Positions 10,472-21,753 of a stretch of DNA of 59,677 nt are shown here, in pieces. Both the position numbers and the translations under genes were made by a program. Every line of letters starts with the position of its first letter. Position 1 is the first letter of the stretch. Source of the stretch: Cudoniella acicularis (lineage: Eukaryota; Ascomycota; Leotiomycetes; Helotiales; Helotiaceae). Location of the stretch: assembly GCA_013054445.1 (NCBI GenBank), contig JAAMPI010000148.1, positions 1 to 59,677 on the forward strand, in the 5' to 3' direction. The notes under the pieces were generated by a model that was given only the letters and a program-made list of their open reading frames with translations, was not told where the DNA came from and searched no databases.

Positions 10472-12716
10472 ATGGCGAGTTCGTTTGAGAAGTCTGTGAA
10501 AGGGGCGACCAAGATAAAGGTGAGCATGCGAATCTGACCTGCGCTGCGCTTTCATTCTTGTGGTTCTGCGGTTCTTGTAGCTAACTCGCACTCTCAACAG
10601 GCTGCCCCGCCGAAATCAAAGTAAACTTGCCTTCCCAAGCTTGTGGAAACCGAGACCGAAGCTGACTTCATTGCCGCATAGATACATCGAGCACATCTTG
10701 ATCGCGACGCACTCCGGGGAAGCAGGAGTGGGTGAGGTATTCCGGGCGCTGCAGAACCGATTGCGCGACTCGACATGGACCGTGGTATTCAAGAGCTTGA
10801 TCACAGTTCACCTAATGATTAGGGAGGGATCCCCGGATGTGACTTTGGCATACCTGGCGAGGCATAGGAATATGCTCGCCATAAGTAGCTTCTCAGACGG
10901 TGGGTATTCCAGTGCTGGTAGTAGTTTTCAACTACTGCAAATGGCTTAGCCATTACAGGCAATTTCATTGAGACCGTGCTGACAGAGCATGGCAAAGTCC
11001 AAACCCAGGGCCGCAATATTCGACACTATACCAATTACCTGAGCGAGAGGGCGAGAGCATACCGGGACACAAAATGCGACTTTGTTCGCGGGGCAGAGAG
11101 ACGGCTAGAGAAGATGACGGTTGATAAAGGTCTCCTTCGAGAAACCGAAACAGTGCAACACCAAATAACGGCGCTGCTAAAATGCGACGTGAGTTAATCT
11201 ACAAGAAAGTATTGATGTGTTGCTGAAGGCCTATAGGTACTGGACAACGAACCGGAAAACGAAATAACCATCATTGTATTTCGAATGCTGGTATTGGATC
11301 TTTTAGCAATGTTCCACGTCATGAACCAGGCCATGATTAATATTCTTGGTATATCCTCTTAACAAAGGACTGGAAGCTGGAGTTAATGTTTTTCCAGGGC
11401 ACTTTTTTGAAATGTCGAAACCGGACGCCGAGCGGGCTATGGAAATTTACAAGAATTTTACAAAACAAACTGATTTTGTAGTGCAATACCTAAGTACAGC
11501 TCGGCAGTATGAACACCAGACTCGGGTGGAGGTACCGAAATTAAAGCATGCCCCTGTCAATCTTGGAAAGCAGCTGGAAGATTATCTCTTGGACCCGGAT
11601 TTTGAGATCAATAGGAGACAGTACTTGGCTGAACAAGAATCGAAGAAAGGTCGGGGGGCAACAAATGGAGCGAGCAAACAATTTGGAGCTGCCTCGAAGA
11701 GCGAGACAGAGTCGAGAGTTTCCGCCGGGAATGCATTCCCGGATACAGACAAAATAGCCCCAAAGCCGCAACCAGCCAAGGGACCTGATCACGACTTGAT
11801 CGATTTCTTCGATTCGATAGAGCAAAATCAACAACCGATGGCAACCCAAGCTGGGCAAGTGCCCGCCCAACAAGCACCATTTAATCAATTCAATAATGGA
11901 GCCCCTTTTCAGATGCAAGCACCATCACAATTTCAACAGAATGGTTTCCCACAACAACAGACAGGTTTCCAGGATCCGAATAAATTCCTTCAACAAGATC
12001 CCAATAAGTTCCTGCAACAAGAGCCTAAGTTTCTTCAGCAAGACTTTAATACTGGTAATACAGGCTTTGCTGCGCCTCAACAGATACAACAACCACAACA
12101 AATTCAGCCAAGCTTCACTGGGGCTGGCTTTGGTGGTTATACTCCTCAACAATCGTTTCAACCTGGGGGTCTTTCTTCCATACCACAGGACTCACCTGCC
12201 TCTTTCCAACAGCAAGGACAGATGCAACAGCTTGGTAATATGCAAACCGGAGCTCCTCAAACCACCAATCCTTTCCGACAATCAATGATGCCCTCGAACC
12301 CGACAGGAATGCCTGGGCCGTCATTTGTAACAAGCCCCCCAATACCTTCACCCGTGACCCGCCCATCGACAAACCCCTTTGCAAAATCAAATACCCCTCC
12401 GTCAGCTCAGCCGTTTTCATCAACGCCTGACCAACTTCAGCAACAACAAACTGCTGCTCCGCTCAGATCCATGGCCACAGGCACAAACCCTTTTGCCAGA
12501 AATCTCGCACTGAATTCACAGCGGCCTCAGACCAGTGGAGGCTTGATGGCTCAACCTACAGGAAGCACGAACCCATTCCGACAGAGTCAATTTGTGAACA
12601 CTGCAACTGGAAGCGGATGGCAACACAACCAGCAACCGATCGGTGGCGGATTTGATAGTGTAGATACGGTTCCAGTATTCCCGAGACCAGCACAACAACA
12701 GCCATGGCAACAATAG
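10472..12716 (+). CDS. AP180/CALM-family clathrin adaptor (ANTH domain, NPF motifs)
   Basis: An endocytic adaptor that binds phosphoinositides through the ANTH domain and recruits clathrin and EH-domain proteins (yeast Yap1801/1802). Six exons: 10472-10519, 10601-10620, 10682-10899, 10959-11188, 11237-11348 and 11398-12716, summing to 648 aa. The start gives MASSFEKSVKGATKIK, the usual opening. The ANTH domain (residues ~10-280) contains KYIEHILIATHSGEAGV, DSTWTVVFKSLITVHLMIREG and QGRNIRHYTNYLSERARAYRD. The C-terminal half is Gln/Pro-rich and disordered, with four NPF tripeptides (TTNPFRQ, STNPFAK, GTNPFAR, STNPFRQ) that would bind Eps15/Pan1-type EH domains. A short internal repeat (DPNKFLQQ units) lies near 11970-12045. 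Exon 2 is only 20 nt. Confidence 0.93.
11970..12045 (+). repeat. In-gene tandem repeat coding DPNKFLQQ
   Basis: Within the AP180 disordered tail a ~24 nt unit repeats imperfectly (gatccgaataaattccttca, then gatcccaataagttcctgca, then a degenerate gagcctaagtttcttcagca). The encoded units are DPNKFLQQ, DPNKFLQQ and EPKFLQQ. Confidence 0.75.
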
Positions 12717-13009
12717 TGGATATAACTTCGTTGTCTTTCTTTTCTGACGAATCAGTTGGTTGTTACAAGCATGGCGTTACGAGAGACGTTTTAACTTCAC
12801 GATGGAGGAGGCGAGGTAAATTGGCATTGAAATGTATAATGTGGTATTACAGACTCTTCTGCTAGATGAAGAGATCATTGAAATTATTGAATGAAAGGCT
12901 TGACTTTCCTGCCTTGACCTTATTCCATTATTTTGACGCCAGTGACTATGCAATCCCCAAACTCCTGAGATGACGCTATGCTAAGGTGACTAAGCCATTT
13001 TAATGGGAT

Positions 13010-14113
13010 CTAGAAGACATCGTCCGTCTCCGTTTTATTTTCCAGTTTGATATTACCTCCGAATGCTTCGAATGCTTCGACTGCAGTAGCACTCCCAACA
13101 GAGGCGGGTACTCCTGGCTGTTTTTGGCTAACTTCATCTTTTATGAAGACTCCCAATCCGGAGAAGGCCTCGAACATAGTTCGCGAATAGTATTCCTGTA
13201 AGCTGTACCCTCCAGCCATATGCCTCGAATCGTTTTTCGCGCTTGCAAGCCACTCATTCTCGTAGTGATCTTGCAGCACATATCGTGTCGGCGTAAGATC
13301 GATGCCCCCAAACGGATCATAAGGCTTCTCCACCACCGGAGCAAGTTTCTTTTTCAAGCCTCGGATGGTAAGCCCGCTGTCCTGGGCACTCCCATTGCCC
13401 ACTTTATCGCCTAAGTTCCTCCTCGCCGACGACTTTTTCAGAATAACCTTCTGCGCCTGCCTCGTTATAGCAGCGGCGTTGCCATCAGCCGTCGCCAGCA
13501 AGTCCAGCGTCTTCTTCTTATCCTTCTCCAGATCGGCCTTGGCCTCTTGCTCCTCCTTAACAACCTGCAACCTCCTCTGCCTCGCTTGCTCCTTCTCCGC
13601 CTGTGACCGCCTCTTCTCCAGATCTGCATCTTCCATCATAGCTCTCCTATTCTCCTCGATTTCTTGCATGTTCATAGCTCTATAACTCTTGAGCTTCTCC
13701 TCTGCTTTCATTTTCTCCTTGGTCGTTCCCTCCACCAAATCAAATACTAAACATTCCACCTCCTCAAGATAATTATTCCAATCCTGCAACGTCTCAAACT
13801 CCTCCTGCCGCCGATTAAACACCTCCCCAACACGCTTCCTAATATCAACTTCCCTCTCCACCTTCAAATCTCCAAAAAAGGCTTTATGAAACCCCTTTTT
13901 TCGTAGTGTTTTCCCGCAATGAGGAACAGGGCAGGAGGCAGGGCCAGAGGTGAAAATGCGGTCTACGCATGTCGAGCACATTTTGTGGTAGCATTCTGGG
14001 TTGATGAGGAATTGGAGGGAGGGGTTGAGGTAGCGGTTTGATTTGCAGACGGGGCAGATGTCGTCGAGGGGGTTGGAGGAGGGGTCGAGGATTTTGGGGG
14101 CGTGGCGCGACAT
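13010..14113 (-). CDS. TFB3: TFIIH/CAK subunit Tfb3 (MAT1 homologue)
   Basis: RING-finger assembly factor of the Cdk-activating kinase module of TFIIH, acting in Pol II transcription initiation and repair in the nucleus. Single exon, 367 aa from the ATG at 14113 (MSRHAPKIL). The frame stays open upstream to 14311, but that part overlaps the divergent NudC promoter and has no family similarity, so the internal Met is preferred. The N-terminal C3HC4 RING is complete (ICPVCKSNRYLNPSLQF, CYHKMCSTCVDRIF, CPVPHCGKTLR). The MAT1 coiled-coil follows (NRRQEEFETLQDWNNYLEEVE, LKSYRAMNMQEIEENRR, then a Lys/Glu-rich helix). The C-terminal part (PYDPFGGIDL, RYVLQDHYENEWL) binds cyclin and kinase in the family. 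Genes 3' to 3' with AP180 leave about 290 bp between stops. Confidence 0.93.
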   Translation of the reverse strand: MSRHAPKILDPSSNPLDDICPVCKSNRYLNPSLQFLINPECYHKMCSTCVDRIFTSGPASCPVPHCGKTLRKKGFHKAFFGDLKVEREVDIRKRVGEVFNRRQEEFETLQDWNNYLEEVECLVFDLVEGTTKEKMKAEEKLKSYRAMNMQEIEENRRAMMEDADLEKRRSQAEKEQARQRRLQVVKEEQEAKADLEKDKKKTLDLLATADGNAAAITRQAQKVILKKSSARRNLGDKVGNGSAQDSGLTIRGLKKKLAPVVEKPYDPFGGIDLTPTRYVLQDHYENEWLASAKNDSRHMAGGYSLQEYYSRTMFEAFSGLGVFIKDEVSQKQPGVPASVGSATAVEAFEAFGGNIKLENKTETDDVF

Positions 14114-14326
14114 CGCGTCTGTTTTGTCGTGAGGTGTGTGGAGGTCGGAGGGGTTGAAGTTGGTGGAAGTGATGATGAGGCGCGAGGCTGAGGTGGTTGT
14201 TGATTTGTAGGCAGGGGTGGCGCTAGTTTTTGAGACGAGGCTTTGAAATCCGCCGGCCGTTTGCCTGCTTTTGAGATTACAACATCCCACCTCCAACACC
14301 TCGCGATTCAAACTGTTTTTGCGAAG
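14114..14326. promoter_or_regulatory. Divergent promoter between TFB3 and NudC
   Basis: Only 213 bp separate the chosen TFB3 start (minus strand) and the NudC start (plus strand). Both promoters and 5' leaders must share this G/T- and C/A-rich segment. This is inferred from gene geometry; no specific element was identified. Confidence 0.5.
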
Positions 14327-15131
14327 ATGGCTGATAACGGTAAGTTACTCTCGTCTCTACTTCATTTCTTTGCAATATTTTTGCGAAGCCAAGTGCGCTT
14401 TAAGCTCTTTCACGTTCAATGAAACACCTCTAACACCCCACCAACAGAACTCACCCCGGAACAAGAAGCCGCTGCCCGCGCAAAGGAAGCAGAAGAGCAA
14501 GCCGCACTCCCTTACAAATGGACACAAACGATCGGCGATCTAGATATCACCTGCGAGGTCCCCGGTAATCTTAAGAGCAGAGACCTAAATGTCGAGATTA
14601 AGAAGACGAAGTTACTGGTAGGAGTTAAGGGCCAAGAACCTATCATCAACGTTTGTCTTCCTTCCTATATACCGGACGGATCTCAAAAGAATGAAAAATT
14701 AATGAAAGAGGGTTCAACAGGGCGATCTCCCCCACACAATCCACGTCGACGAGTCAACATGGACATTAACCAGCTCGCCCTCTGGCACCAAAATCCTCGA
14801 ACTACATCTCGACAAAGTCAACAAGATGGAATGGTGGGCACACGTTATTACGACAGCTCCTAAGATCGATGTCACGAAGATCACGCCTGAGAGTAGCAAG
14901 TTGGGAGATTTAGATGGGGAAACGAGGGGCATGGTCGAGAAGATGATGTTTGATCAGAGGCAGAAGGAGTTGGGGAAGCCGACGAGTGATGAGCAGAAGA
15001 AGTTGAGGGAGAAGGAGGAGAGGGAGAGGAAGGAGGGGGGTGGGGAGGAGGTGCCGGTGGCGAGTGGTGGGAATGGGGATGGGAAGGAGGGAGGGGCGGC
15101 GGCAGCGGCGGAGGAGACGCCTGCTGCGTAG
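14327..15131 (+). CDS. nudC: Nuclear distribution protein NudC (CS domain)
   Basis: Dynein-pathway nuclear migration protein and Hsp90 co-chaperone-like factor. Three exons: 14327-14339 (only 13 nt), 14448-14650 and 14721-15131, giving 208 aa. The acidic Ala/Glu N-terminus is followed by the CS (p23-like) domain from [12 protein letters not shown] to about [10 protein letters not shown] (residues ~25-115), including [19 protein letters not shown], the conserved loop [15 protein letters not shown] and [12 protein letters not shown]. The NudC C-terminal signature ([23 protein letters not shown]) follows. The last ~30 residues are a Gly/Ala/Glu low-complexity tail, longer than in animal NudC. 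The second donor is gtttgt, a less common fungal donor. Confidence 0.92.
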
Positions 15132-15796
15132 AGGGTTGCGTGTGTGGGTAGATGAAAAACGGTTGGAATTTCTGGGATTTGGAAGGTACAAGTGGTTTAT
15201 TTGGAAGTTGGAATGAGATGCATGCTGGGGTGCTGCTGATTGAGTAATTCGAGGGAGAGAAGGTATGGGAAAATGGCGTGGGGATGTGCTGTACCAGCTT
15301 CGAGGTGAAGGGTTTGTGAAGGCCGGAATTGATGATCTGAATATTTCATTTGTTGGTTGGTCTTTTTGGTGCATTAATATACCCACTGACTTTCTTTCTT
15401 TTGTCAGCAATACTGCTATGTTGCTTTAGCACTGATGGAAAGACGGGTATCAAACCTTTAGATAAAAAGATAAAAAGATAAAAAGAAGAAAACTCTACTT
15501 AGCTCGACTTCAAGTATTGTCACTATTTCAGTGCTTCTAACTGCCGATCGAATAGTAAATCAATGCCATGCAAACCAGTGCTAAATAGTAGCAGCTTTGA
15601 TATTCTAGCGGTTTAAATACCACTGTCTTGCGGATTGACTGATTCCCCTCTTCCACCGGCCGATACTTGGTGCATTTCACAATATTCTGCAAAGTAACAG
15701 CCCCGCTCTCCCATGTTGAGCCTCCCAATTTACTCCAAGCTCGAACTTCTGTTCCATAGACCGCTCCGGATTTAGGGTAGTCGTGCATGCATCCGC
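15132..15796. other. Intergenic between convergent NudC and LSM1
   Basis: This holds the 3' regions of both genes. An AT-rich octamer microsatellite lies at about 15461-15489. A minus-strand ORF at 15537-15800 has no domain and overlaps the LSM1 3' end, so it is not called. Confidence 0.45.
15461..15489. repeat. (GATAAAAA)3 microsatellite
   Basis: Three and a half copies of gataaaaa occur in tandem downstream of NudC. It is a simple repeat with no apparent role. Confidence 0.85.
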
Positions 15797-16541
15797 TCAA
15801 AGCAAAGCCTCTCCCAGGTTCTCACCTTCGAAACCCAACTCACCCAATTTTCTTTTGACGACTTTTTCTCTTCTTGCCTCCCTTGCCTTTCTCTCCTTTT
15901 GGAGCCGATGCACCGTCTCTATCTCCGCTTTCTCGTAACCAGGTGGTGGGTTATCGTCTTTGTCTAAATCGATCTCTCCTAGTAGAAGCACGTTCTCGCC
16001 CCGTACAAGAAAGATTCCTCTCGGAACATCGGCGTAAAGTCCTGGCCGGGGGGAAGAAGTCGAAGTTTTTGGAGATGGTGGAACGAAGATTCTTTCGATG
16101 GTAGATTGGAGGACTAGATTTGCTGGAACGGGAGTGAGTAGGAGGACAGACTCGGAGACAGGCGAAATACCAAATTGATCCCAGCTTCTTAAAACACCTA
16201 TTAATTTCCTTCCATCACGGAGAGCAACCATGAGTTTTTCTATAAAGTGAATGATAAGCGTTTCGTCCCTCTTGTGGTACTTCACGGCATCAATGTTTTT
16301 TCTTTCTCGGACCGCGTGCGCCAAGTACCCTTCCTGAGACCCGAAAGTGAGATGTCTTACTGTCAGTCATATCAAGTAATTGCGCGGCCGTAGTGAACAT
16401 CTGGGGCGGCAATTGCTGACTTTGTGGCGGCAACATGCCAGGCACTGGCATCTGCATTTGAGCCCCGCCCAATTGCCCTCCTTGCGTTGGGGGCGTGTCG
16501 TCGAGGGTGAGGTTCTCCATCTTGCGTTGTTGCGTGGCCAA
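15797..16541 (-). CDS. LSM1: U6-type Sm-like protein LSm1 (mRNA decay)
   Basis: Subunit of the cytoplasmic Lsm1-7/Pat1 ring that binds deadenylated mRNA and promotes decapping. Three exons: 16541-16361, 16239-16171 and 16122-15797, 191 aa. The Sm1 motif is rebuilt across both introns ([34 protein letters not shown] joining to [12 protein letters not shown]). Sm2 is [20 protein letters not shown] Lys/Arg-rich helical C-terminal tail ([19 protein letters not shown]), typical of LSm1, follows. The N-terminus is a Gln/Pro-rich extension. A second in-frame Met at 16520 (MENLTLDD) is an equally plausible start (184 aa). Splice phases are consistent throughout. Confidence 0.92.
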
Positions 16542-17408
16542 AGATGAGTTTATGTGTTCGCTATCGGAGGGAGAAAGGATTGTGCCAATCCATTACGCGT
16601 GGTTGTGGATATTCGAAGGTTGGTAGACGCGTTGATCCCCAAGTTTGATATTTGGAGGCGACGAAGTGAGGTATGCTCGGATAATATGACGATGAATTTG
16701 ATAGAGGCACGTGCGTTGGTCAATAGGCTCAAGCTACACAAAGAAGCTGTGTTCAATTGTGATATTATTATACGTAGGTAAACTGAGTAAGCAGTTTACG
16801 GGATTCAAAATAATACAAATGCAAAGAATATCCTATAACTAGAAGGCCCTGGCTTTATGTGTAGTGGTGAGGGTTCCGAGGCTCAACGCCTCTTGAGCCT
16901 CCTTTGGTAATTGCAGAAATACCTCCTACGACGCGAAAATGCCCCCAACTTAGCCCAATTTTTCTAAAGAATAGCAACCTCCAGAAACGCCGACCCAGAT
17001 GCAAACTCAAAAAAAGAAAGACCTCATATTTGCCGTACGTGGTAGGCGCTTGTGGCAATATTATTTCGAAGTTTGCTGCGGCTTTTCGGATCAATGAGAT
17101 GCCATAGTCATTCAAGAGCATGGCGGTAGATCCGTCTTGATTGTCTCTAGTGCAGTTGAACAAACAACATATTCTCAGCGCGAGGAAAGCAAGCAAGCCC
17201 CTTAACCTAGACTTTCTTTACCGACGACCTGACTCCAAAGACAGGCCGAGATTCACCGCGAATTTGCACAACAATTTCGAATCCGGAATCCAAAGCTTCC
17301 AGTCACTTTGCAGGTACATGCGATCTCGATTTGTCGAGTGATTCGCTACTTGGCTGAGATTGCCTTGTACCAGTGGTGTGAATGGGCTCGAACGCCGGAT
17401 CCGCGAGG
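16542..17408. other. Intergenic, nothing recognised
   Basis: About 870 bp containing the LSM1 promoter side (16542 onward) and the 3' side of the Nudix gene. Short ORFs on both strands carry no recognisable domain. No repeat or RNA gene seen. Confidence 0.4.
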
Positions 17409-17975
17409 CTACCGCTGAAGGGTTGAACGTTTGAGAGCTTCTAGCAGTTCCGGCCGACCTGCCATCACTTTCTCAGCCTCCGCATATGTAGCCCATTGTC
17501 GATCCCTCTTGTGCTTTTCAGGCCATTCCGCATGTTCTGCTGTGACGGTAGCTTCGTAAAATTGATACAGCGCCTTCGGAGCGTCCTTTGAAATCTGTTT
17601 GGGAGTTCTAGTTTCCGTAATCTGACCGAGATCATAGTCAATTTTGAGGACAATTCCGGCCTCTTCCCAAGCCTCCCGTTGTGCAGCTTCGGTGCAGCTC
17701 TCGTCAGACTCCCACCCGCCTTTAGGAAGAACCCAACCAGTTCGTCGAGTCGATTGGATTAGGAGAACGTGGGTTTTGGTAGCGTTCAATGGAACCACAC
17801 CTGCGACAAGTCGTTCTCCGCCGGTACCATAGCCTGGCATTGTCCGAGAGTGTCAACCGAAGCTCAGATGGGATGGGAAGAATTGGGAAAGTAAGGAGAG
17901 GCTCGCCTTTTCAAGAAAATTTACTTACGCTGCTTGTTCCGGCCGCGTCCGAGACTCCATTGAGCGGCTTGCCAT
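17409..17975 (-). CDS. Aps1-like Nudix hydrolase (diphosphoinositol polyphosphate / ApnA type), apparent frameshift in exon 1
   Basis: Hydrolyses diphosphoinositol polyphosphates and diadenosine polyphosphates in the family. Exon 2 (17833-17409) carries RLVAGVVPLN, TRRTGWVLPKGGWE and a perfect Nudix box G-x5-E-x7-REAWEEAGI. A first exon 17975-17929 ending in gtaagt reads M-A-S-R-S-MESRT, matching the family opening. The continuation GRNKQRYGTGGERL needs a +1 shift inside it, because one extra base occurs in the cggacgcggccgg segment near 17941-17954. Spliced as read, exon 1 and exon 2 are out of frame (472 nt). Alternatively translation starts at the ATG at 17840 (MPGYGTGGERL, 143 aa), which would lie in the intron end. 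It may be a sequencing error or a real lesion. The core domain is intact. Confidence 0.82.
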
Positions 17976-19565
17976 GATGAGGGCGGTGCTTCGCCTCTTG
18001 TGGTGCGTCGAGCACGAATGTGGTTTCGGCGTGATGAGGGTGCGAAAGAGAAGGGAACTTTTTAGGAACTTTTTAGAAGAAGCTCGGCTGAAAAATAGTC
18101 GGTGGTTTCAGCGCAGCGTCATTCTTGGTGGGCTGGTCCCAAAGAAGGAAAGGGTCTCTCACAAGAGCAGGTGAATTTAGCACTGGCAGTCTGGAAAATG
18201 AACACCGCAGCTAAGCCCGCAAGAACGAGTCAAAGCAAGCTTTGTGAAGCTCGAGGGGCAGGAGGAGCAGGAGGGAGGATGTTAAAAAAATTGGGTAACA
18301 CGGGGTTGTAGTTACTCCACGAGGGGAAGGCTGAGAGGCGGCGAGCAGAGAGTCGAGACCTCTCGCTGATATTTATTGAATTTTTATTCCAGTTGGGCTG
18401 TTAACCCTTGTCTCGTGCTTGCGGCAAACTACAAAGGTATATGTACTTACAGGACAGGAGAGCGATGGTAGGTAGCCACTGACGAGCTAGGACTGGCATC
18501 TGCTGAAAACGTTCAGGTTTAACTCGTCTCGACAAAAATCTACAGGAGAACCGGGAGACGAGATGCGATGCATGCAAGATGCCTGTGTGAGTGCCAGCCC
18601 GAAGGAGTAGTGGGGGTTCGGGGGAGTGTATGGATTTAAAAGTGGACGTGTAGGGTGGAAGCGCGTTGAGACACAAGGCGCAAGTCAGACTTCTCCATGT
18701 AAGATCTTACAACTGTACTTTACAATACCTTTAGCTATTTAAACCCTATTTCTCGATACATTTAGGCATTGACAAAGGGGAATACAACCTATATTTTTTA
18801 ATTTTAACCCTAATAGATACACAATACCAGTAGGTAGTACTTGTGTAATAGAAGGTCGTTTCACTTCTGAAATTTAGGCCAAGCCACCAAGCAGATACAC
18901 ATACCTAGGTAGTGGCGCTGGAAGTGCGTTTCATGCATTAAAAGTCCCCCGTACCTACCCACTTCCTTTCCACGCGCTCCGCTTCTGGGAATCGCCTCGT
19001 GTGACATGCACACGTCTTCCGTCATCAGTCCGGACCTCGACTCTCGCCAGGGCCCAGGAGGTCTCTCCAGGACTCCAATTGCAGCAACGCTACAGTGCCA
19101 GTCAGTAGGAGGTGCGGTACTACAATACACAGCAGCATAGTCCTACCGATTTGATTGCCTCCCAACATTGGGACCTCCCAATCCCACATCTCCGGATGCG
19201 AAGCGGACGCCAACAGCAGTCATCCTCCTCACTCACACTCACACTCACACTCACCTCAACCATCACTGCCTAGTCACCCATCACATCAGCCTTCAGCGCT
19301 CAACCGTCAACCGTCTGACAAGAAGAGGTCAACTGTCCGTCCAGAGCCTTCGACCGAGTCGCACGCTCATGAGTGCCTCTGCCAGCTGCCACCATCCAGC
19401 GACCAGCAGCCAGTGCCGGCCACCTCCACTCTCAATTCGATCCCGCCATCTCGCCCTCGCCTGGAAGGCTGGCACACTCCGCAGCCGCAAAAGACGCCGT
19501 TGGAATTCCTGTGCACCAGAGGGCTCTGCATTACGCTGCACTGCTGCAGGCCCGTCGGCATCACC
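17976..19565. other. Long intergenic region upstream of Nudix gene and ATE1
   Basis: About 1.6 kb between divergent genes. 17980-18300 is GC-moderate, 18680-18860 is AT-rich, and 19150-19560 is C-rich. The C-rich part holds overlapping long ORFs in two plus frames of low-complexity His/Pro/Ser composition, which are judged to be ATE1 5' leader. No domain was recognised. Confidence 0.4.
19229..19256. repeat. (CACTCA)n microsatellite
   Basis: Four tandem copies of a cactca hexamer lie in the C-rich leader region upstream of ATE1. Confidence 0.8.
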
Positions 19566-21439
19566 ATGCAGTCATTTCTGACTCCCATTGGTGAGTGCCT
19601 GAGCCAAACCCTAATCCCCTAATCCCCAATTCTCCATGCGCCTTGGGCCATTCGCCAATGGTTTGCGCCCGTGTTCAAACGGCTCGTCGACATTGCTTTC
19701 GAGCTTTGCGAAGCGTCGTGTTGGAGCCGTGCCAGCTTTTCTGAAAGGTCTGAAAGCGCCGTGCGATCACCCCACCCTTGAGTCAGCCTGTATTGCAGTC
19801 TTTTCATAACCTTGTGTGTTGCTCGGTTTGTCGAGGAGCTTTTGACCCCGCACTAAAGTTGTTTCGACAACGCAGCTCGCATTGCAGCTCTCTGCCGGCT
19901 TTGACTCAAGCCTTTGACTGAAATCAATGAATATAATCACTGACCGCACCTATAGGATATGAGAACAACAGCTGCGGCTATTGCCACAACAAAGCAGGAA
20001 GTCAGTCTCCAAAACGTAAATCCCATGCTGTTTGTCATTTCGTCTCGAATCATTGCCTCTGACGTTCTCTTTTGTCATTTTGCATCCTCTTCTTCTCTCT
20101 TTAGCCTAAGCATGACCTGAAAAATTCTCTATTCTCACCACCAAGAACCCAATGTTTACTTTTTGGTCTTTCAGGCTTTTCATATTACGCATCAACAACA
20201 TCATTGACTCCTGCTTTCTACCAATCCCTTCTCGATCGTGGGTGGAGACGCTCAGGAAGTCTACTCTATAAGCCGGACCAACAGGCTTCATGCTGCCCCC
20301 AATACACTATTCGGCTGGACTCTCTTGCTTTCCGTCCTTCCAAAGACCAAAGACAATCCTTGAATAGATTCAGCAAGCACATCCTTGGAGATCTGTACAT
20401 CAAAGATGCTGCCAGGCTCCACCCGCTCTCACGCGACCAGGCCAAGAAACGTAATACGGAATTTGACTTGGTCGAGCGTGTCCACGAAAGCGAGAAAGGC
20501 AACCTGAGTATCCCACTAGAACCTGCACATAATTTATCTGTCACCCTTGAGCCGGATAATTTCACAGAGGAGAAATATGCCCTGTTCGAAAATTACCAAC
20601 GACTAGTTCACCATGAACCTCCCGATCGAATCTCCAAGAAAGGCTTCAAGAGTTTCCTCTGCTCCTCTCCGCTTCCCCGCAGTAAGCCAACTTTTGGTGG
20701 TCGAGAACGCAGGCTAGGTTCATACCACCAATGTTACAGAATTGATGGGATTTTAATAGCCGTGGGGGTTCTCGACCTTTTACCTCAATGCGTCAGCGCC
20801 GTCTACTTCATGTACCATGAATCGGTTCATAAACACGGATTTGGAAAGATTGGCGCACTACGAGAGATTGCTTTGGCAAAAGAGGAGGGCTACAAGTGGT
20901 GGTATGCTGGATTTTATATCCACAGCTGTGTGAAGATGAGGTATAAAGGAGATTATTCCCCCCAATATATGTTGGATCCAGCCTCCTACGACTGGGACTT
21001 ACTGGACGGCGATTTGAAGAAGAAATTGGACAGCAATAAATACGTGAGCATGTCATCCGACGCTCTGGGAAGAGATGCTGCAGACAATACCAGCTCTTCA
21101 AAGGATACTGGGATGACAGGCACTGCAGAAGAGTTATCAAGTCCTAATAATACGATAGTGTTTGATAGCGATTCCGATGATTTACCAACGCCCAATCCGG
21201 ACCTTATCCTATTCTCACGAGGCACGCCTGGAATTCTGACTAAGGATCAATTGATTACAGATATCGATCTTGATTATGTCAAATTGCGGATCCGTGGACA
21301 GGACGCTGAAGCTTGTGATTTGATAAGCTGGGATGATAGCAGCATTGATGATCCTCATTCGATTAAGGGTATTATTGCTGAACTAGCAGCCGCAGTTGGT
21401 CCCGAGTTGTCAAGGGAGATGATCATATCATTTGGTTGA
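19566..21439 (+). CDS. ATE1: Arginyl-tRNA--protein transferase Ate1
   Basis: Transfers Arg from Arg-tRNA to N-terminal Asp/Glu of proteins in the Arg/N-degron pathway. Three exons: 19566-19590 (25 nt), 19956-20015 and 20175-21439, giving 449 aa. The N-terminal ATE domain has the conserved Cys pair within GYENNSCGYCHNKAGSQ, made only by joining exons 1 and 2. CCPQYTIRL and FRPSKDQRQSLNRF follow. The C-terminal GNAT-like domain has GVLDLLPQCVSAVYFMY, GKIGALREIALAKE and WWYAGFYIHSCVKMRYKGDY. The remaining ~150 residues are an acidic, Ser-rich extension of the fungal type. Intron 1 is long for a fungus (365 nt). Fragments in the C-rich sequence upstream are taken as leader. Confidence 0.93.
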
Positions 21440-21753
21440 AATCAAGAGAGTCAATGGAATTGAGAAACAGTAAGGTATGGTGAATTAGGTAACAATTTGC
21501 CATCAAACTTTGTTTGGGAGAATACCAGAAGCCCGCTCACAGAATCCAGGCGCAAATGAGCAGACTATATATGAGTGCTACAAGGGGTGGATCATTCCCT
21601 GCACTTCCGGAACCTTCTCGCCTAAAATTGCGCAGATGTTCTTCCAGACTTGCGCCTCCATTTGTTGGCCTTCCGGTCCGAGAATGTTATGCTCTACTGC
21701 CCTACAAAATGTCAGTCATCTGAACGAGGCTCAAAGCTCCTAGAAAACGGGGC
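21440..21753. other. Convergent 3' intergenic
   Basis: About 310 bp between the ATE1 stop and the stop of the minus-strand dehydrogenase. Short ORFs only; nothing recognised. Confidence 0.4.

Noticed and set aside
13010..14311. N-terminal extension of TFB3 to 14311
   Set aside because: The first 66 residues lack family similarity and overlap the divergent NudC promoter; MSRHAPK at 14113 is preferred.
18800..18815. ttaaccctaa, telomere-like
   Set aside because: A single copy only; telomeric arrays are tandem.
19155..19622. 155-aa His/Ser/Pro-rich ORF upstream of ATE1
   Set aside because: Low complexity, two plus frames stay open at the same place, and the ATE1 start lies inside it; likely 5' leader.
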